64,000 bases of DNA, taken from Pseudoruegeria sp. SHC-113. Its GTDB lineage: Bacteria; Pseudomonadota; Alphaproteobacteria; Rhodobacterales; Rhodobacteraceae. The stretch covers positions 2,542,001-2,606,000 of the forward strand of contig NZ_JAHUBR010000001.1 of the NCBI RefSeq assembly GCF_025376885.1, read 5' to 3'. Positions within the stretch are counted from its first letter, which is position 1. Every line of letters starts with the position of its first letter. Shown piece after piece: positions 44,784-52,655 of the stretch. The position numbers were made by a program, and so were the translations under genes. The notes under the pieces were generated by a model. That model was not told where the DNA came from. It did no database searches and saw only the letters and a list, made by a program, of their open reading frames with translations.

Positions 44784-45713
44784 TCAAGCGCCAGCGCGCT
44801 TGCGCGCGGCCGACTGAAACAGGAATACACCTGCGGCGATGAGCGTTGCGGCCACGGCAAGATTGGCCGGGGGCGCTTCCCCAAGGATCAGGATGGCGAT
44901 TCCCGCGCCCATGACGGCTGCGACGGATCCGATCTGGCTCAGGTAGACAGGCCCGGCCATGCGTTGCAGCAGGAAGTAGAGCACGTAAAGCACCGAGAAG
45001 ATGGCCGTTTCTGCCGCCAACCACGCGAGCGGCATGGCAGAGGGCGCGCGTGCGGCTGGCGCAAGCAGCAGGAATAGCCCGACCCAAAAGGCCGCCCCGG
45101 CCAGCATCGCGGCGGCGAGGAAGATCGGCGCGCGCCCTTCGGGCCAGCGCCGCGTGCGGTAGATGTTCCCCAGTGCGATCACGAGGGGCAGCGCCAGCGT
45201 GATCGCGACCCAGAGGGCCTCACGGCTGCCTCCCGTGGGATCAGGCGCAAGCTTGCCTGCAGCCAGCAACGCCGCCCCGGCCACGCCCAGTAGCACGGCC
45301 ATGAAGCGCTGGGGCGAGAAGCGCTCCATCGTCAGCAGCAGCGCGATGGCATAGGTGGCAAGGATCGGGAAAGCGAAGGAAAGCGCGTAGAACCCCACGC
45401 CCACGTGGCGCACCGCCAAAAAGCCCAGCGCGTTGGGCAGCGCGAACAGCCCGCCTGCCACCAGCCCGTATTCCAGCACTCGCGCATCCACGCGCGCAGG
45501 CAGGGCCCGCAACCAGACCACACCAAGCAGAATCCCCGCCGAAAGCGCGCTCGCCGCCGTCAGGAAGGGCAGCGCCTGCCCGCCCGACGCCACCGCCTGC
45601 GCCGCAACGACGATGGAAAGCGCCAGCAGCGCGCCGACGGAAAGCAGCAACAGCGGGGCAAGAAAAACAGGGGTGCGGCCCGGGATCGGCTCGACTTTCG
45701 CGTGCAGGGTCAT
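44784..45713 (-). CDS. EamA-family (DMT) transporter next to a MarR regulator
   Basis: 309 residues, ten membrane segments, with the second-half pattern WLAAETAIFSVLYVLYFLLQRMAGPVYLSQIGSVAAVMGAGIAILILGEAPPANL. It probably exports a small molecule. The divergent MarR gene begins 76 bp away, and the AT-rich gap holds TATC/GATA repeats, a layout typical of ligand-induced efflux. trkH lies 32 bp downstream. Confidence 0.85.
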   Translation of the reverse strand: MTLHAKVEPIPGRTPVFLAPLLLLSVGALLALSIVVAAQAVASGGQALPFLTAASALSAGILLGVVWLRALPARVDARVLEYGLVAGGLFALPNALGFLAVRHVGVGFYALSFAFPILATYAIALLLTMERFSPQRFMAVLLGVAGAALLAAGKLAPDPTGGSREALWVAITLALPLVIALGNIYRTRRWPEGRAPIFLAAAMLAGAAFWVGLFLLLAPAARAPSAMPLAWLAAETAIFSVLYVLYFLLQRMAGPVYLSQIGSVAAVMGAGIAILILGEAPPANLAVAATLIAAGVFLFQSAARKRAGA

Positions 45714-45740
45714 GTAGCGTCTCCTTATGTTGTTGCTGAG

Positions 45741-45774
45741 TATCTAGGTATCAAATTACTTTATATCAAGATAA
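45741..45774. promoter_or_regulatory. AT-rich divergent control region of eamA and marR
   Basis: Between the two divergent starts the DNA is very AT-rich and holds a direct repeat GTATC-TAG-GTATC and a TATC-AA-GATA inverted repeat. MarR dimers bind such short dyads; the operator assignment is inferred from position only. Confidence 0.4.
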
Positions 45775-45789
45775 AAGATGGAGGCAGAG

Positions 45790-46305
45790 ATGGATCGCGC
45801 CCAGAAGGCACGGCAGCAATGGGAAACGGAGCTTGGTGGGCTGGACTACCTTCCGATGGAGATTTTCGGCCGTTTGAGCGAGGCCTCGCTGCTGTTTCGC
45901 AGGGATTGGCTTGAGCCGCTTCTGGCGGAGCATGGCGTGCAATCCGGCGAGTTCGACGTGCTCGCCACGCTGCGCCGCGCCGGAGCGCCTTACGCGCTGA
46001 CACCCACGGAACTCTTTGAAGCAGCGATGATTTCTTCAGGCGGGATGACAAGCCGGCTGGACCGGCTGGAGCGCAGCGGCTGGATCAAACGTGCCCCCAA
46101 CCCCAACGACAGGCGCGGCACGATCGTTTCGCTTACAGAGGCTGGCAAGTCGCTGGTGGACACCATCGTCCCTGCCCATCTGGCGAACGAGGCCAAAGCG
46201 CTCTCGCTGTTGTCGGACACGCAGATGCAGCGGCTCAATATCCTGATGGCCCGGCTGATCGAGAGCCTGCAGAAGCCGCATGAGGGCGACGACGGGGCCG
46301 CCTGA
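45790..46305 (+). CDS. MarR-family transcriptional regulator
   Basis: 171 residues. Winged-helix core: SGEFDVLATLRRAGAPYALTPTELFEAAMISSGGMTSRLDRLERSGWIKRAPNPNDRRGTIVSLTEAG, the standard MarR pattern including the DRR wing. The ATG at 45790 is preceded by GGAGGCAGAG at good spacing; an ATG at 45778 has a poorer site. Probably represses itself and the divergent EamA exporter. Its stop lies inside a 7-bp GC hairpin shared with folE2. Confidence 0.9.
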   Translation: MDRAQKARQQWETELGGLDYLPMEIFGRLSEASLLFRRDWLEPLLAEHGVQSGEFDVLATLRRAGAPYALTPTELFEAAMISSGGMTSRLDRLERSGWIKRAPNPNDRRGTIVSLTEAGKSLVDTIVPAHLANEAKALSLLSDTQMQRLNILMARLIESLQKPHEGDDGAA

Positions 46306-46312
46306 CGGCCCC
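46294..46312. terminator. Hairpin between convergent marR and folE2
   Basis: GGGGCCG-CCTGA-CGGCCCC, a perfect 7-bp stem whose loop contains the marR stop codon, eight bases from the folE2 stop. No T-run follows, so it is only a possible bidirectional end. Confidence 0.45.
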
Positions 46313-46319
46313 GCTCGCG

Positions 46320-47423
46320 TCAGCCGACGTGGAAGAGCGTGTTGAAAAGCTTGGGATCCAGGCTTTCGGAGGCGAATGTGCCGCCTTGGGTCAACACGCT
46401 CACCGCATCATGGCTGTGCAGGCTTTCCTGATGGCTGGCGATCACCCGGTAGTCGCCAATCCGCGCATCCGCGGATAGCTGCTCGGCAAAGAGCCGGGCG
46501 GCGTCTTCCACGAAGATCGGGTTGGCGGCGTTCAGCTCTGCAAAAGCCTGTTCGTCCTCACGCTTCACCATGACCTGCGTTTCGGTGGGCACGGCGGCGC
46601 GGCAGAGATCCACAAGATCCTCGAACCAGAGGCAGGGCTGGCCCGCTTCCAGTTCCACCGAGATCCGCGCCACGGAGCGCTGCGAATGCGGCGTGGCCAG
46701 CTGGCCCCGGAACTGGCGGGCGTGCTCGGACAGCTCCAGCGAGCAAGGGCATGTGGAGGAATAAACATAGTCCAGATGCACGATGCGGCGGCGCACGCCG
46801 TCGATCTCCACCAATTCCAGCGCGATGTCGTAATATTGAAAGCCAGAGAGTCCGGAGCGCAGAGAGGAGACCTTCAAAGGGAAGGAAAAGCGCATCTGGA
46901 TGCGGGCGTCGAAGCTTTCCAGATCCGTCTTGTAGTCGTCCAGCGCCGCCTCGATCACCTCGAAGCTGAAAGTGCGCTCGGCGTGTTTGTAGAAGGTGCG
47001 CATGATCCGGGACATGTTGATGCCCTTCTTCTCGGCCTCAAGGCTCACCGTGCCGGTGACCGAGGTTTCGAGCGTCAGATCGCCGTTGTCGCGGGTGTGA
47101 AAACGGATCGGCAGGCGGAAATTCGAAATCCCCACGTGCTGGATTGCGCGGCGCTCGCCACGGATCAGGCTTTCGGGGCCGTTCTGCAGATCGGGCAGCG
47201 TCGCCTTATAGGCGTCGTCAACCCGGAATTCTTCCGGGTAGGCGCGGGCCAGTGCCGGGTAGTTCGCCCGGCCCTCCTGCGGCAGAAGGCGCGAGACGGT
47301 CGGGTCCAGTTCGGCCACCTCGGTGTAGCTGGCCTTGGCGGCCCAATCCCTGAGCGTGGCAAGCGCCTTCTCGGCTTCTTCCCGCGTCGGGGCCTCGTGG
47401 TGACGAGAAACCTGAATGTTCAT
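46320..47423 (-). CDS. folE2: GTP cyclohydrolase IB
   Basis: 367 residues. It makes dihydroneopterin triphosphate from GTP, the first folate step, without the Zn requirement of FolE. The family motifs are the metal-binding region YSSTCPCSLELSEHARQFRG with the catalytic Cys, TPHSQRSVARISVELE, RTFYKHAERTFSFEV and the closing SHQESLHSHDAVSV. With folB and folP elsewhere in the window, folate synthesis is partly represented. Single gene; no Zur-type operator was recognised upstream. Confidence 0.95.
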   Translation of the reverse strand: MNIQVSRHHEAPTREEAEKALATLRDWAAKASYTEVAELDPTVSRLLPQEGRANYPALARAYPEEFRVDDAYKATLPDLQNGPESLIRGERRAIQHVGISNFRLPIRFHTRDNGDLTLETSVTGTVSLEAEKKGINMSRIMRTFYKHAERTFSFEVIEAALDDYKTDLESFDARIQMRFSFPLKVSSLRSGLSGFQYYDIALELVEIDGVRRRIVHLDYVYSSTCPCSLELSEHARQFRGQLATPHSQRSVARISVELEAGQPCLWFEDLVDLCRAAVPTETQVMVKREDEQAFAELNAANPIFVEDAARLFAEQLSADARIGDYRVIASHQESLHSHDAVSVLTQGGTFASESLDPKLFNTLFHVG

Positions 47424-47531
47424 GGCCTTCCTCTCGCGTTTCCTGCGTGCAGGTCACTAAGCTAGGCAGGTTGTCGCATCTTTCCAACTTTATTCGCCGG
47501 AAAAATGCGACCCATGGGCCGCGGGCCGCGC

Positions 47532-48713
47532 CTAGATGGCGGCCAGCGCCTGCTCCAGATCGGCGATCAGATCGGCCGTGCTCTCGATCCCAAGCGACAC
47601 GCGCACGAGCCCCGGCGTGATGCCGAGATATTGTTTCTGATCCTCCGGCAGGCGCTGGTGCGTGGTGGTGGCCGGGTGGGTGACAAGGCTTTTCGCATCG
47701 CCCAGATTGTTGGAAATCGTGAAGACTTCCAAAGCGTTGAGGAAGCGGAACGCGCCTTCTTGCCCGCCTTCGACCTCGACCGACACCACGGTGCCGCCCT
47801 TCTCCATCTGCGCCTTGGCGATGGCGGTCTGGGGGTGGCTGTCGAGGAAGGGGTAGATCACCTTCTTCACTTTCGCGTGTGCCTGCAGCGCCTCGGCCAC
47901 GGCCTGCGCGCTTTCGGCCTGCGCGCGGCAGCGCAGATCGAGCGTTTCCATGCCCTTGAGCATCACCCAGGCGTTGAATGGCGACATCGAGCCGCCGGTG
48001 TGCTTGAGGTAGGGCTCCAGCGTGCCGCGGATGAAATCCTTGCTGCCGAGCACCACGCCGCCAAGGCAGCGTCCCTGCCCGTCGATGTGTTTGGTGGCCG
48101 AGTAAATCACTACATCTGCGCCGTTTTCAAAGGCGCGCGAGAAGACGGGCGTGGCAAAGACGTTATCGACCAGCACGAGCGCGCCCTTGGCGTGGGCGAT
48201 CTCGGAAACAGATTTCAGATCAATGACTTCCAGCGTCGGGTTGGAGACGGTTTCAAGGAAGACGGCCTTGGTATGGTCTCGCACGGCGGCGCGCCACTGG
48301 TCCAGGTCGGTACCATCCACGAAGGTGACCTCCACGCCGTAGCGGGTCAGGATCTCTTCGAGAATGTAAAGGCAGGAACCGAAGAGCGCGCGGGAGGAAA
48401 CAACGTGATCGCCGGCTTTCAGCATCGACACCAGCGCGCCGTTGACGGCGGCCATGCCGGAGGCCGTGGCGAAAGCATCTTCCGCGCCTTCCAGCGCCGC
48501 GATGCGCTCTTCGAACATGCGCACGGTGGGGTTGCCGTAGCGGGCGTAGATGAACTCATCCTCGCCGATCTCGATGAAGCGCGCCTCCGCCTGCTCGGCG
48601 GTGTCATACACGAAGCCCTGCGTCAGGTAGATCGCCTCGGCCACCTCGCCGTACTGGCTGCGGCGCGTGCCGGCATGGACGAGTTTCGTGCGCGGGTTCC
48701 AATCCTTGCTCAT
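47532..48713 (-). CDS. metZ: O-succinylhomoserine sulfhydrylase
   Basis: 393 residues, Cys/Met-metabolism PLP family. It adds sulfide to O-succinylhomoserine to give homocysteine. Visible: RRSQYGEVAEAIYLTQGFVYDTAEQAEARF, YARYGNPTVRMFEERIAALEGAEDAFATASGMAA and the PLP Lys in YSATKHIDGQGRCLGG, which favours sulfhydrylase over cystathionine gamma-synthase. The start at 48713 follows GGAGAAGACA. The leader holds a SAM-II aptamer and an intrinsic terminator, so expression should fall when S-adenosylmethionine is plentiful. Confidence 0.93.
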   Translation of the reverse strand: MSKDWNPRTKLVHAGTRRSQYGEVAEAIYLTQGFVYDTAEQAEARFIEIGEDEFIYARYGNPTVRMFEERIAALEGAEDAFATASGMAAVNGALVSMLKAGDHVVSSRALFGSCLYILEEILTRYGVEVTFVDGTDLDQWRAAVRDHTKAVFLETVSNPTLEVIDLKSVSEIAHAKGALVLVDNVFATPVFSRAFENGADVVIYSATKHIDGQGRCLGGVVLGSKDFIRGTLEPYLKHTGGSMSPFNAWVMLKGMETLDLRCRAQAESAQAVAEALQAHAKVKKVIYPFLDSHPQTAIAKAQMEKGGTVVSVEVEGGQEGAFRFLNALEVFTISNNLGDAKSLVTHPATTTHQRLPEDQKQYLGITPGLVRVSLGIESTADLIADLEQALAAI

Positions 48714-48748
48714 TGTCTTCTCCGTTCGCCCCGCCTGTCGCGAGGCAC

Positions 48749-48782
48749 AAAAAAACCCCCACCGCAGAGAGAGCGTCGGGGG
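48749..48782 (-). terminator. Leader terminator of metZ
   Basis: On the minus strand CCCCCGACGC and GCGGTGGGGG pair (one G-T and one A-G mismatch) around TCTCTCT, followed by seven Ts. It lies between the SAM-II aptamer and the metZ start, as expected for transcriptional control. Confidence 0.85.
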
Positions 48783-48806
48783 CATTGCGCGATGCGATTT
48801 CCCAGA

Positions 48807-48862
48807 CCTCTTTAGCGGCATGTTTAACGTGGCCCGCAATCCGGTGAACAAATCGCCACGAT
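48807..48862 (-). ncRNA. SAM-II riboswitch
   Basis: On the minus strand the leader has the SAM-II landmarks in order: CGTGGCGATTTG, ACCGGATTGC, GCCACGTTAAACA and GCTAAAGAGG. TGGC pairs with GCCA as P1 and the later segments form the H-type pseudoknot of this class. SAM-II elements occur before methionine genes of alphaproteobacteria, here before metZ. A promoter sits directly upstream and a terminator downstream. Confidence 0.9.
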
Positions 48863-48868
48863 GGGGGA

Positions 48869-48897
48869 CGGATAAACCTGTGGGGGCGAGGCGTCAA
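48869..48897 (-). promoter_or_regulatory. Promoter of the metZ leader
   Basis: TTGACG (48892-48897), a 17-bp spacer and TATCCG (48869-48874) on the minus strand. Initiation about seven bases later would begin just before the SAM-II aptamer. Confidence 0.7.
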
Positions 48898-49010
48898 GGG
48901 TTGCTCTCAAGTGCGAAGCGTTCGCCCGGGCGGACGCGGAAACGCGTTCGCCGTGGGGCGGGCGAACGCGGCCTGCCGCTAGCGCGACAGGCAAAAAGAC
49001 AGCCATTCTC

Positions 49011-49092
49011 TTGCACAGCTCCAAAAAACAGGTCATTCTGACCCTGAGGAAGTGTGCCCGATGCCAGCCCCGCGATACGCAGGGCTTTTTTG
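49011..49092 (+). ncRNA. Possible short RNA: promoter-like boxes and intrinsic terminator
   Basis: TTGCAC (49011-49016), 17 bp, CATTCT (49034-49039), then about 50 nt ending in AGCCC-CGCGATACGC-AGGGCT followed by a T-run (49066-49092). The terminator is convincing but no plus-strand gene precedes it, so either a small RNA of about 45-50 nt or a leader attenuator for the small frame at 49133 would explain it. No RNA family is recognised. Confidence 0.35.
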
Positions 49093-49132
49093 TTGCGCAA
49101 TCCTCTCAGCATGTACCCAAAACAGGAAACGC

Positions 49133-49234
49133 ATGACAGTTGACCAATTCTGGTTACTGATCGAGCGCGCGGACCTTTGCATCAGCCTCATAGTAGGCCT
49201 GTTTGCGATCGCCCAGCTTCTGAGAAATCGGTAA
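49133..49234 (+). CDS. Possible 33-residue single-span membrane peptide
   Basis: ATG at 49133 after CAGGAAACGC. The peptide has a polar start (MTVDQFWLLIERAD), a hydrophobic core (LCISLIVGLFAIAQLL) and a basic end (RNR), the shape of a small inner-membrane peptide. Base composition is less GC-rich than the neighbours. It follows the isolated terminator at 49066-49092. There is no family match I know of; it may be spurious. Confidence 0.35.
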   Translation: MTVDQFWLLIERADLCISLIVGLFAIAQLLRNR

Positions 49235-49422
49235 CCCATCCTATCGCTCGCTGTGCTTCGAGTGCAGCGGTGGCGTTTTGGCAACTCTTTCCAGTGGACT
49301 GACAACGCGTGCCCTCTGCCCACAATCCTTTCAGCCGTCACTATGCTGTAACCGCCCGTTCACGCTTGCGTCGCATCATGGGCCTAACCGCTGGACACAA
49401 AGATGTTGTGCGGAGTGCTGCG

Positions 49423-50364
49423 ATGCCTCTTACCCAGATCAACCTCACCCCCGATGCCCCGCTCACCGCCTCCGGGGCCAAGCTGGACGCAGACGCTTTG
49501 GCCGGGATGCTCGCGAAGGCGGGCCGGGGCCCGGTGGTGATCCTGCTCCATGGCTTCAAATTCTCGCCCTTCGCGGCGGATGCCTGCCCCCACAGCCATA
49601 TCCTCGGCCTGTCCCCACGCAAGGCCCGCCGCGCGATCAGCTGGCCGCGCCACCTTGGCTTCTCCGGCATACGGGAGGATGAGGGTCTCTGCCTTGCCGT
49701 GGGCTGGCATGCGCGCGGCTCGATCTGGCGGGCCTTTCGCGAAGCAGAAGCCGCCGGGGACAGGCTTGGCGATCTACTCGCCATGCTGCACCGGATTGCG
49801 CCGGAGCAGCCCGTCAGCGTCATCGCCCACAGCCTCGGCGCGCGCGTCTTCTTCACGGCGCTACACAAGGCCCCGGCCGGTAGCGTGGCCCGCGCGGTGC
49901 TGCTGACGGGGGCGGAGTTCCGCGACAGTGCGGCGCGCGCCATGGAAAGTCCCGCAGGCCAAAGCGTGGAGGTGCTGAATGTCACCAGCCGCGAGAACGA
50001 CCTCTACGACTGGATGCTGGAGCGGCTGATCGCGCCGCAGAACCCCTTCCGCCGCACGCTCGGCCACGGGCTGCGCGCGCGCCCGGTGCGTTGGCTCGAC
50101 GTGCAGATCGACGATTCCGCGACGCTCAGCGCCCTGCGCGGCCTCGGTTTTCCCGTGGCCGCTCCGCAGCGGCGCATCTGCCATTGGAGCAGCTACCTGC
50201 GCCCCGGCCTGTTTCCGCTCTACACCGCCTACCTGCGCACTCCGGAACGGCTGCCCCTGAGCCTGCTGCGCGAGGCCCTGCCGCAGCCCCAAGCCCGGCG
50301 CTGGAGCCGGATGCTGGCCCTGCCACCCCTGCCCCTGCCCGCCTTGCGGCGGCAACTCAGGTAG
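49423..50364 (+). CDS. Alpha/beta-hydrolase (lipase/esterase-like)
   Basis: 313 residues. The core VVILLHGFKFSPFAADACP holds the oxyanion HG motif and VSVIAHSLGARVFFTAL the nucleophile elbow with Ser. LNVTSRENDLYDWML gives a plausible acid residue and ICHWSSYLRPGLFPLYTAYL a possible His. There is no signal peptide. The ATG at 49423 is preceded by CGGAGTGCTGCG; an upstream start at 49309 would add an unconvincing basic stretch. Substrate unknown; monocistronic, convergent with the LysR gene. Confidence 0.75.
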   Translation: MPLTQINLTPDAPLTASGAKLDADALAGMLAKAGRGPVVILLHGFKFSPFAADACPHSHILGLSPRKARRAISWPRHLGFSGIREDEGLCLAVGWHARGSIWRAFREAEAAGDRLGDLLAMLHRIAPEQPVSVIAHSLGARVFFTALHKAPAGSVARAVLLTGAEFRDSAARAMESPAGQSVEVLNVTSRENDLYDWMLERLIAPQNPFRRTLGHGLRARPVRWLDVQIDDSATLSALRGLGFPVAAPQRRICHWSSYLRPGLFPLYTAYLRTPERLPLSLLREALPQPQARRWSRMLALPPLPLPALRRQLR

Positions 50365-50382
50365 CCCTCAGGCCAGAAACCC

Positions 50383-51279
50383 TCAGACCGGGCCCCATTC
50401 CGATTGCCCCTCGAGCCAGCCGCGGAAAGTGGCCAGCGGCTGTGCCTCGGCCTGTTCCTTCGGCCAGACCAGAAAATACCCCCCCAGATCCGGCCCCTGC
50501 CCCGCATGGGCCAGCCGAAGATCACCTGAAGCGAGGTAATTCTCCGCCAGATAGCGCGGCAGCAGCGCGAGCCCCAGCCCGTGCGCCGCCGCCTGCGCCA
50601 TGGTGGAGAACTGGTCAAACAAGGTGCCGCGCGGATGCAGCCCGTCGACCCCTTGCGCGGCGAACCAGCGCTCCCAGGCGTCAGGGCGGGTTTCCAGATG
50701 CAACAGCGGCAAGCGCGACAGTGCCTCGGCAGTGAGCGGCGCATCGCCCAGCAGCCCCGGTGCACCCACAGCGACGACGTCCTCGCGCTTGAGCGGCAGA
50801 TAGTCCACGCCGACCCAGTTCCTATGACCGAAGTGAATGGCCGCGTGAAAGCCCTCGGACGCGAAATCGAAGGGCCGCAGGCGGGTGGAGAGGTTGACCG
50901 TCACCTCCGGGTGGCGTGCGGCGAAATCCTGCAGGCGCGGCGCGAGCCAATGCATCCCGAAGGTGGGCAGGATCGCCAGATCGAGGCTGCCGCCGGTGGG
51001 GTTCGCCTTCAGCTTCAACGAGGCCTGCGCGATCTGCTGCAGCGCTTTACGCACCTGCCGCACATAGTCCACGCCCGCCGGGGTGAGTGCCAGCTTCACC
51101 CCATCGCGCAGCACCAGCGAGACGCCCATCTGCTCTTCGATCTTCTTCAGCTGGCGGCTCACCGCGCTTTGGGTGAGGTTCAGCTCTTCGGCGGCCGCCG
51201 AGGCGCTGCCCAGCCGCTCCACGGCCTCCAAAGCCAGCAGGGAGGAAATCGAGGGCAGGAAGCGGCGCGGCGCGAACAT
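50383..51279 (-). CDS. LysR-family regulator, divergent from gcdH
   Basis: 298 residues. N-terminal helix-turn-helix: [39 protein letters not shown], then a type 2 periplasmic-binding effector domain. The ATG at 51279 has GAGGA eight bases before it; a start at 51294 is the alternative. The inverted repeat ATGAG-TTTTC-CTCAT (51280-51294) overlaps this start. It is divergent from the glutaryl-CoA dehydrogenase gene, the arrangement of GcdR-type activators of lysine/glutarate degradation in other proteobacteria. Confidence 0.85.
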   Translation of the reverse strand: MFAPRRFLPSISSLLALEAVERLGSASAAAEELNLTQSAVSRQLKKIEEQMGVSLVLRDGVKLALTPAGVDYVRQVRKALQQIAQASLKLKANPTGGSLDLAILPTFGMHWLAPRLQDFAARHPEVTVNLSTRLRPFDFASEGFHAAIHFGHRNWVGVDYLPLKREDVVAVGAPGLLGDAPLTAEALSRLPLLHLETRPDAWERWFAAQGVDGLHPRGTLFDQFSTMAQAAAHGLGLALLPRYLAENYLASGDLRLAHAGQGPDLGGYFLVWPKEQAEAQPLATFRGWLEGQSEWGPV

Positions 51280-51425
51280 ATGAGTTTTCCTCATGGGTGT
51301 TGATGGAATCTCACTACCCTTATCCCGCGCCCCGTGCAACGAAAGCGCGCTGGCCCCGCTTGCGATTCCGCACGGCAGCCGCCACTGTGACACCGCCCTG
51401 CCCCGCCGATGAAAGGACATCCCCG

Positions 51426-52649
51426 ATGAACGATCACACCCCCCGCCTGCGCGCCAAGGATGCCCCCGGCCTTGCCGGTTTCAAATGGGACGATGCCTTC
51501 CTGCTGGAGGATCAACTGTTTGAGGAAGAGCGCATGCTGCGCGATGCCGCCCATGGCTTTGCGCAATCCACGCTGCAGCCGCGCGTGACGGCGGATTACG
51601 AGGCCGAGGCCAGCGATCCGGCGATCTTCCGCCAGATGGGCGAAGCGGGCCTTCTGGGCGCGACGATCCCGGAAGAACACGGCGGGCTGGGTGCGGGCTA
51701 CGTGACCTACGGCCTCATCGCGCGGGAAATCGAGCGGGTGGATTCGGGCTACCGCTCCATGATGAGCGTGCAAAGCTCGCTCGTGATGTATCCGATCTAC
51801 GCTTACGGCAGCGAAGAACAGCGCCAGAAATACCTGCCCAAGCTCGCCAGCGGCGAATGGATCGGCTGCTTCGGCCTGACAGAGCCCGATGCTGGCTCGG
51901 ACCCGGCAGGCATGAAGACCCGCGCCGAGAAAACGGCCACGGGCTACCGGCTGACGGGCGCCAAGATGTGGATCTCCAACAGCCCGATCGCCGATGTTTT
52001 TGTCGTCTGGGCGAAATCGGAAGCCCACGGCGGCAAGATCCGCGGCTTCGTGCTGGAGAAGGGCATGAAGGGGCTCTCCGCGCCCAAGATCTTGCACAAG
52101 CTGTCCCTGCGCGCGTCGATCACCGGCGAGATCGTGATGGATGGCGTTGAGGTCGGCGAAGAGGCGCTGCTGCCCAATGTGGAAGGGCTGAAAGGCCCCT
52201 TCGGCTGCCTCAATCGCGCCCGCTACGGCATCAGCTGGGGCGTGATGGGCGCGGCGGAGTTCTGCTGGCACGCCGCGCGCCAATACGGGCTGGACCGCAA
52301 GCAATTCGACCGCCCGCTGGCGCAGACGCAGCTGTTCCAGCTCAAGCTCGCCAATATGCAGACGGAGATCACGCTCGGCCTGCAGGGCTCCTTGCGCGTC
52401 GGCCGCCTGATGGACGAAGCCCGCACCGCGCCCGAGATGATCTCGCTCATGAAGCGCAACAACTGCGGCAAGGCGCTGGAGATCGCCCGCCACGCGCGCG
52501 ACATGCACGGCGGCAACGGCATCAGCGCCGAGTTCCAGGTGATCCGCCATATGGTGAACCTTGAAACGGTGAACACCTATGAAGGCACCCACGATGTGCA
52601 TGCGCTGATCCTTGGCCGGGCACAGACCGGCCTGCAGGCGTTCTTCTAA
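51426..52649 (+). CDS. gcdH: Glutaryl-CoA dehydrogenase
   Basis: 407 residues, acyl-CoA dehydrogenase fold. It oxidatively decarboxylates glutaryl-CoA to crotonyl-CoA in lysine/tryptophan breakdown. Visible: [23 protein letters not shown], the [20 protein letters not shown] flavin region, [17 protein letters not shown], and the catalytic Glu in [23 protein letters not shown], a strong marker of this enzyme. Start at 51426 follows GAAAGGACATCCCCG. A FAD oxidoreductase gene begins 6 bp later. Confidence 0.94.
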   Translation: MNDHTPRLRAKDAPGLAGFKWDDAFLLEDQLFEEERMLRDAAHGFAQSTLQPRVTADYEAEASDPAIFRQMGEAGLLGATIPEEHGGLGAGYVTYGLIAREIERVDSGYRSMMSVQSSLVMYPIYAYGSEEQRQKYLPKLASGEWIGCFGLTEPDAGSDPAGMKTRAEKTATGYRLTGAKMWISNSPIADVFVVWAKSEAHGGKIRGFVLEKGMKGLSAPKILHKLSLRASITGEIVMDGVEVGEEALLPNVEGLKGPFGCLNRARYGISWGVMGAAEFCWHAARQYGLDRKQFDRPLAQTQLFQLKLANMQTEITLGLQGSLRVGRLMDEARTAPEMISLMKRNNCGKALEIARHARDMHGGNGISAEFQVIRHMVNLETVNTYEGTHDVHALILGRAQTGLQAFF

Positions 52650-52655
52650 GCGGCG

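Noticed and set aside
43303-45087. Longer trkH protein starting at 45087
   Set aside because: The extra 112 residues are Arg/Ala-rich, overlap the EamA gene and precede the normal TrkH N-terminus; the ATG at 44751 is better.
47424-47531. Riboswitch or Zur site before folE2
   Set aside because: I could not find the landmarks of a preQ1, THF or other known aptamer or a convincing Zur palindrome.
47505-48815. Plus-strand frame opposite metZ
   Set aside because: Antisense to metZ and its riboswitch leader, with no recognisable domain.
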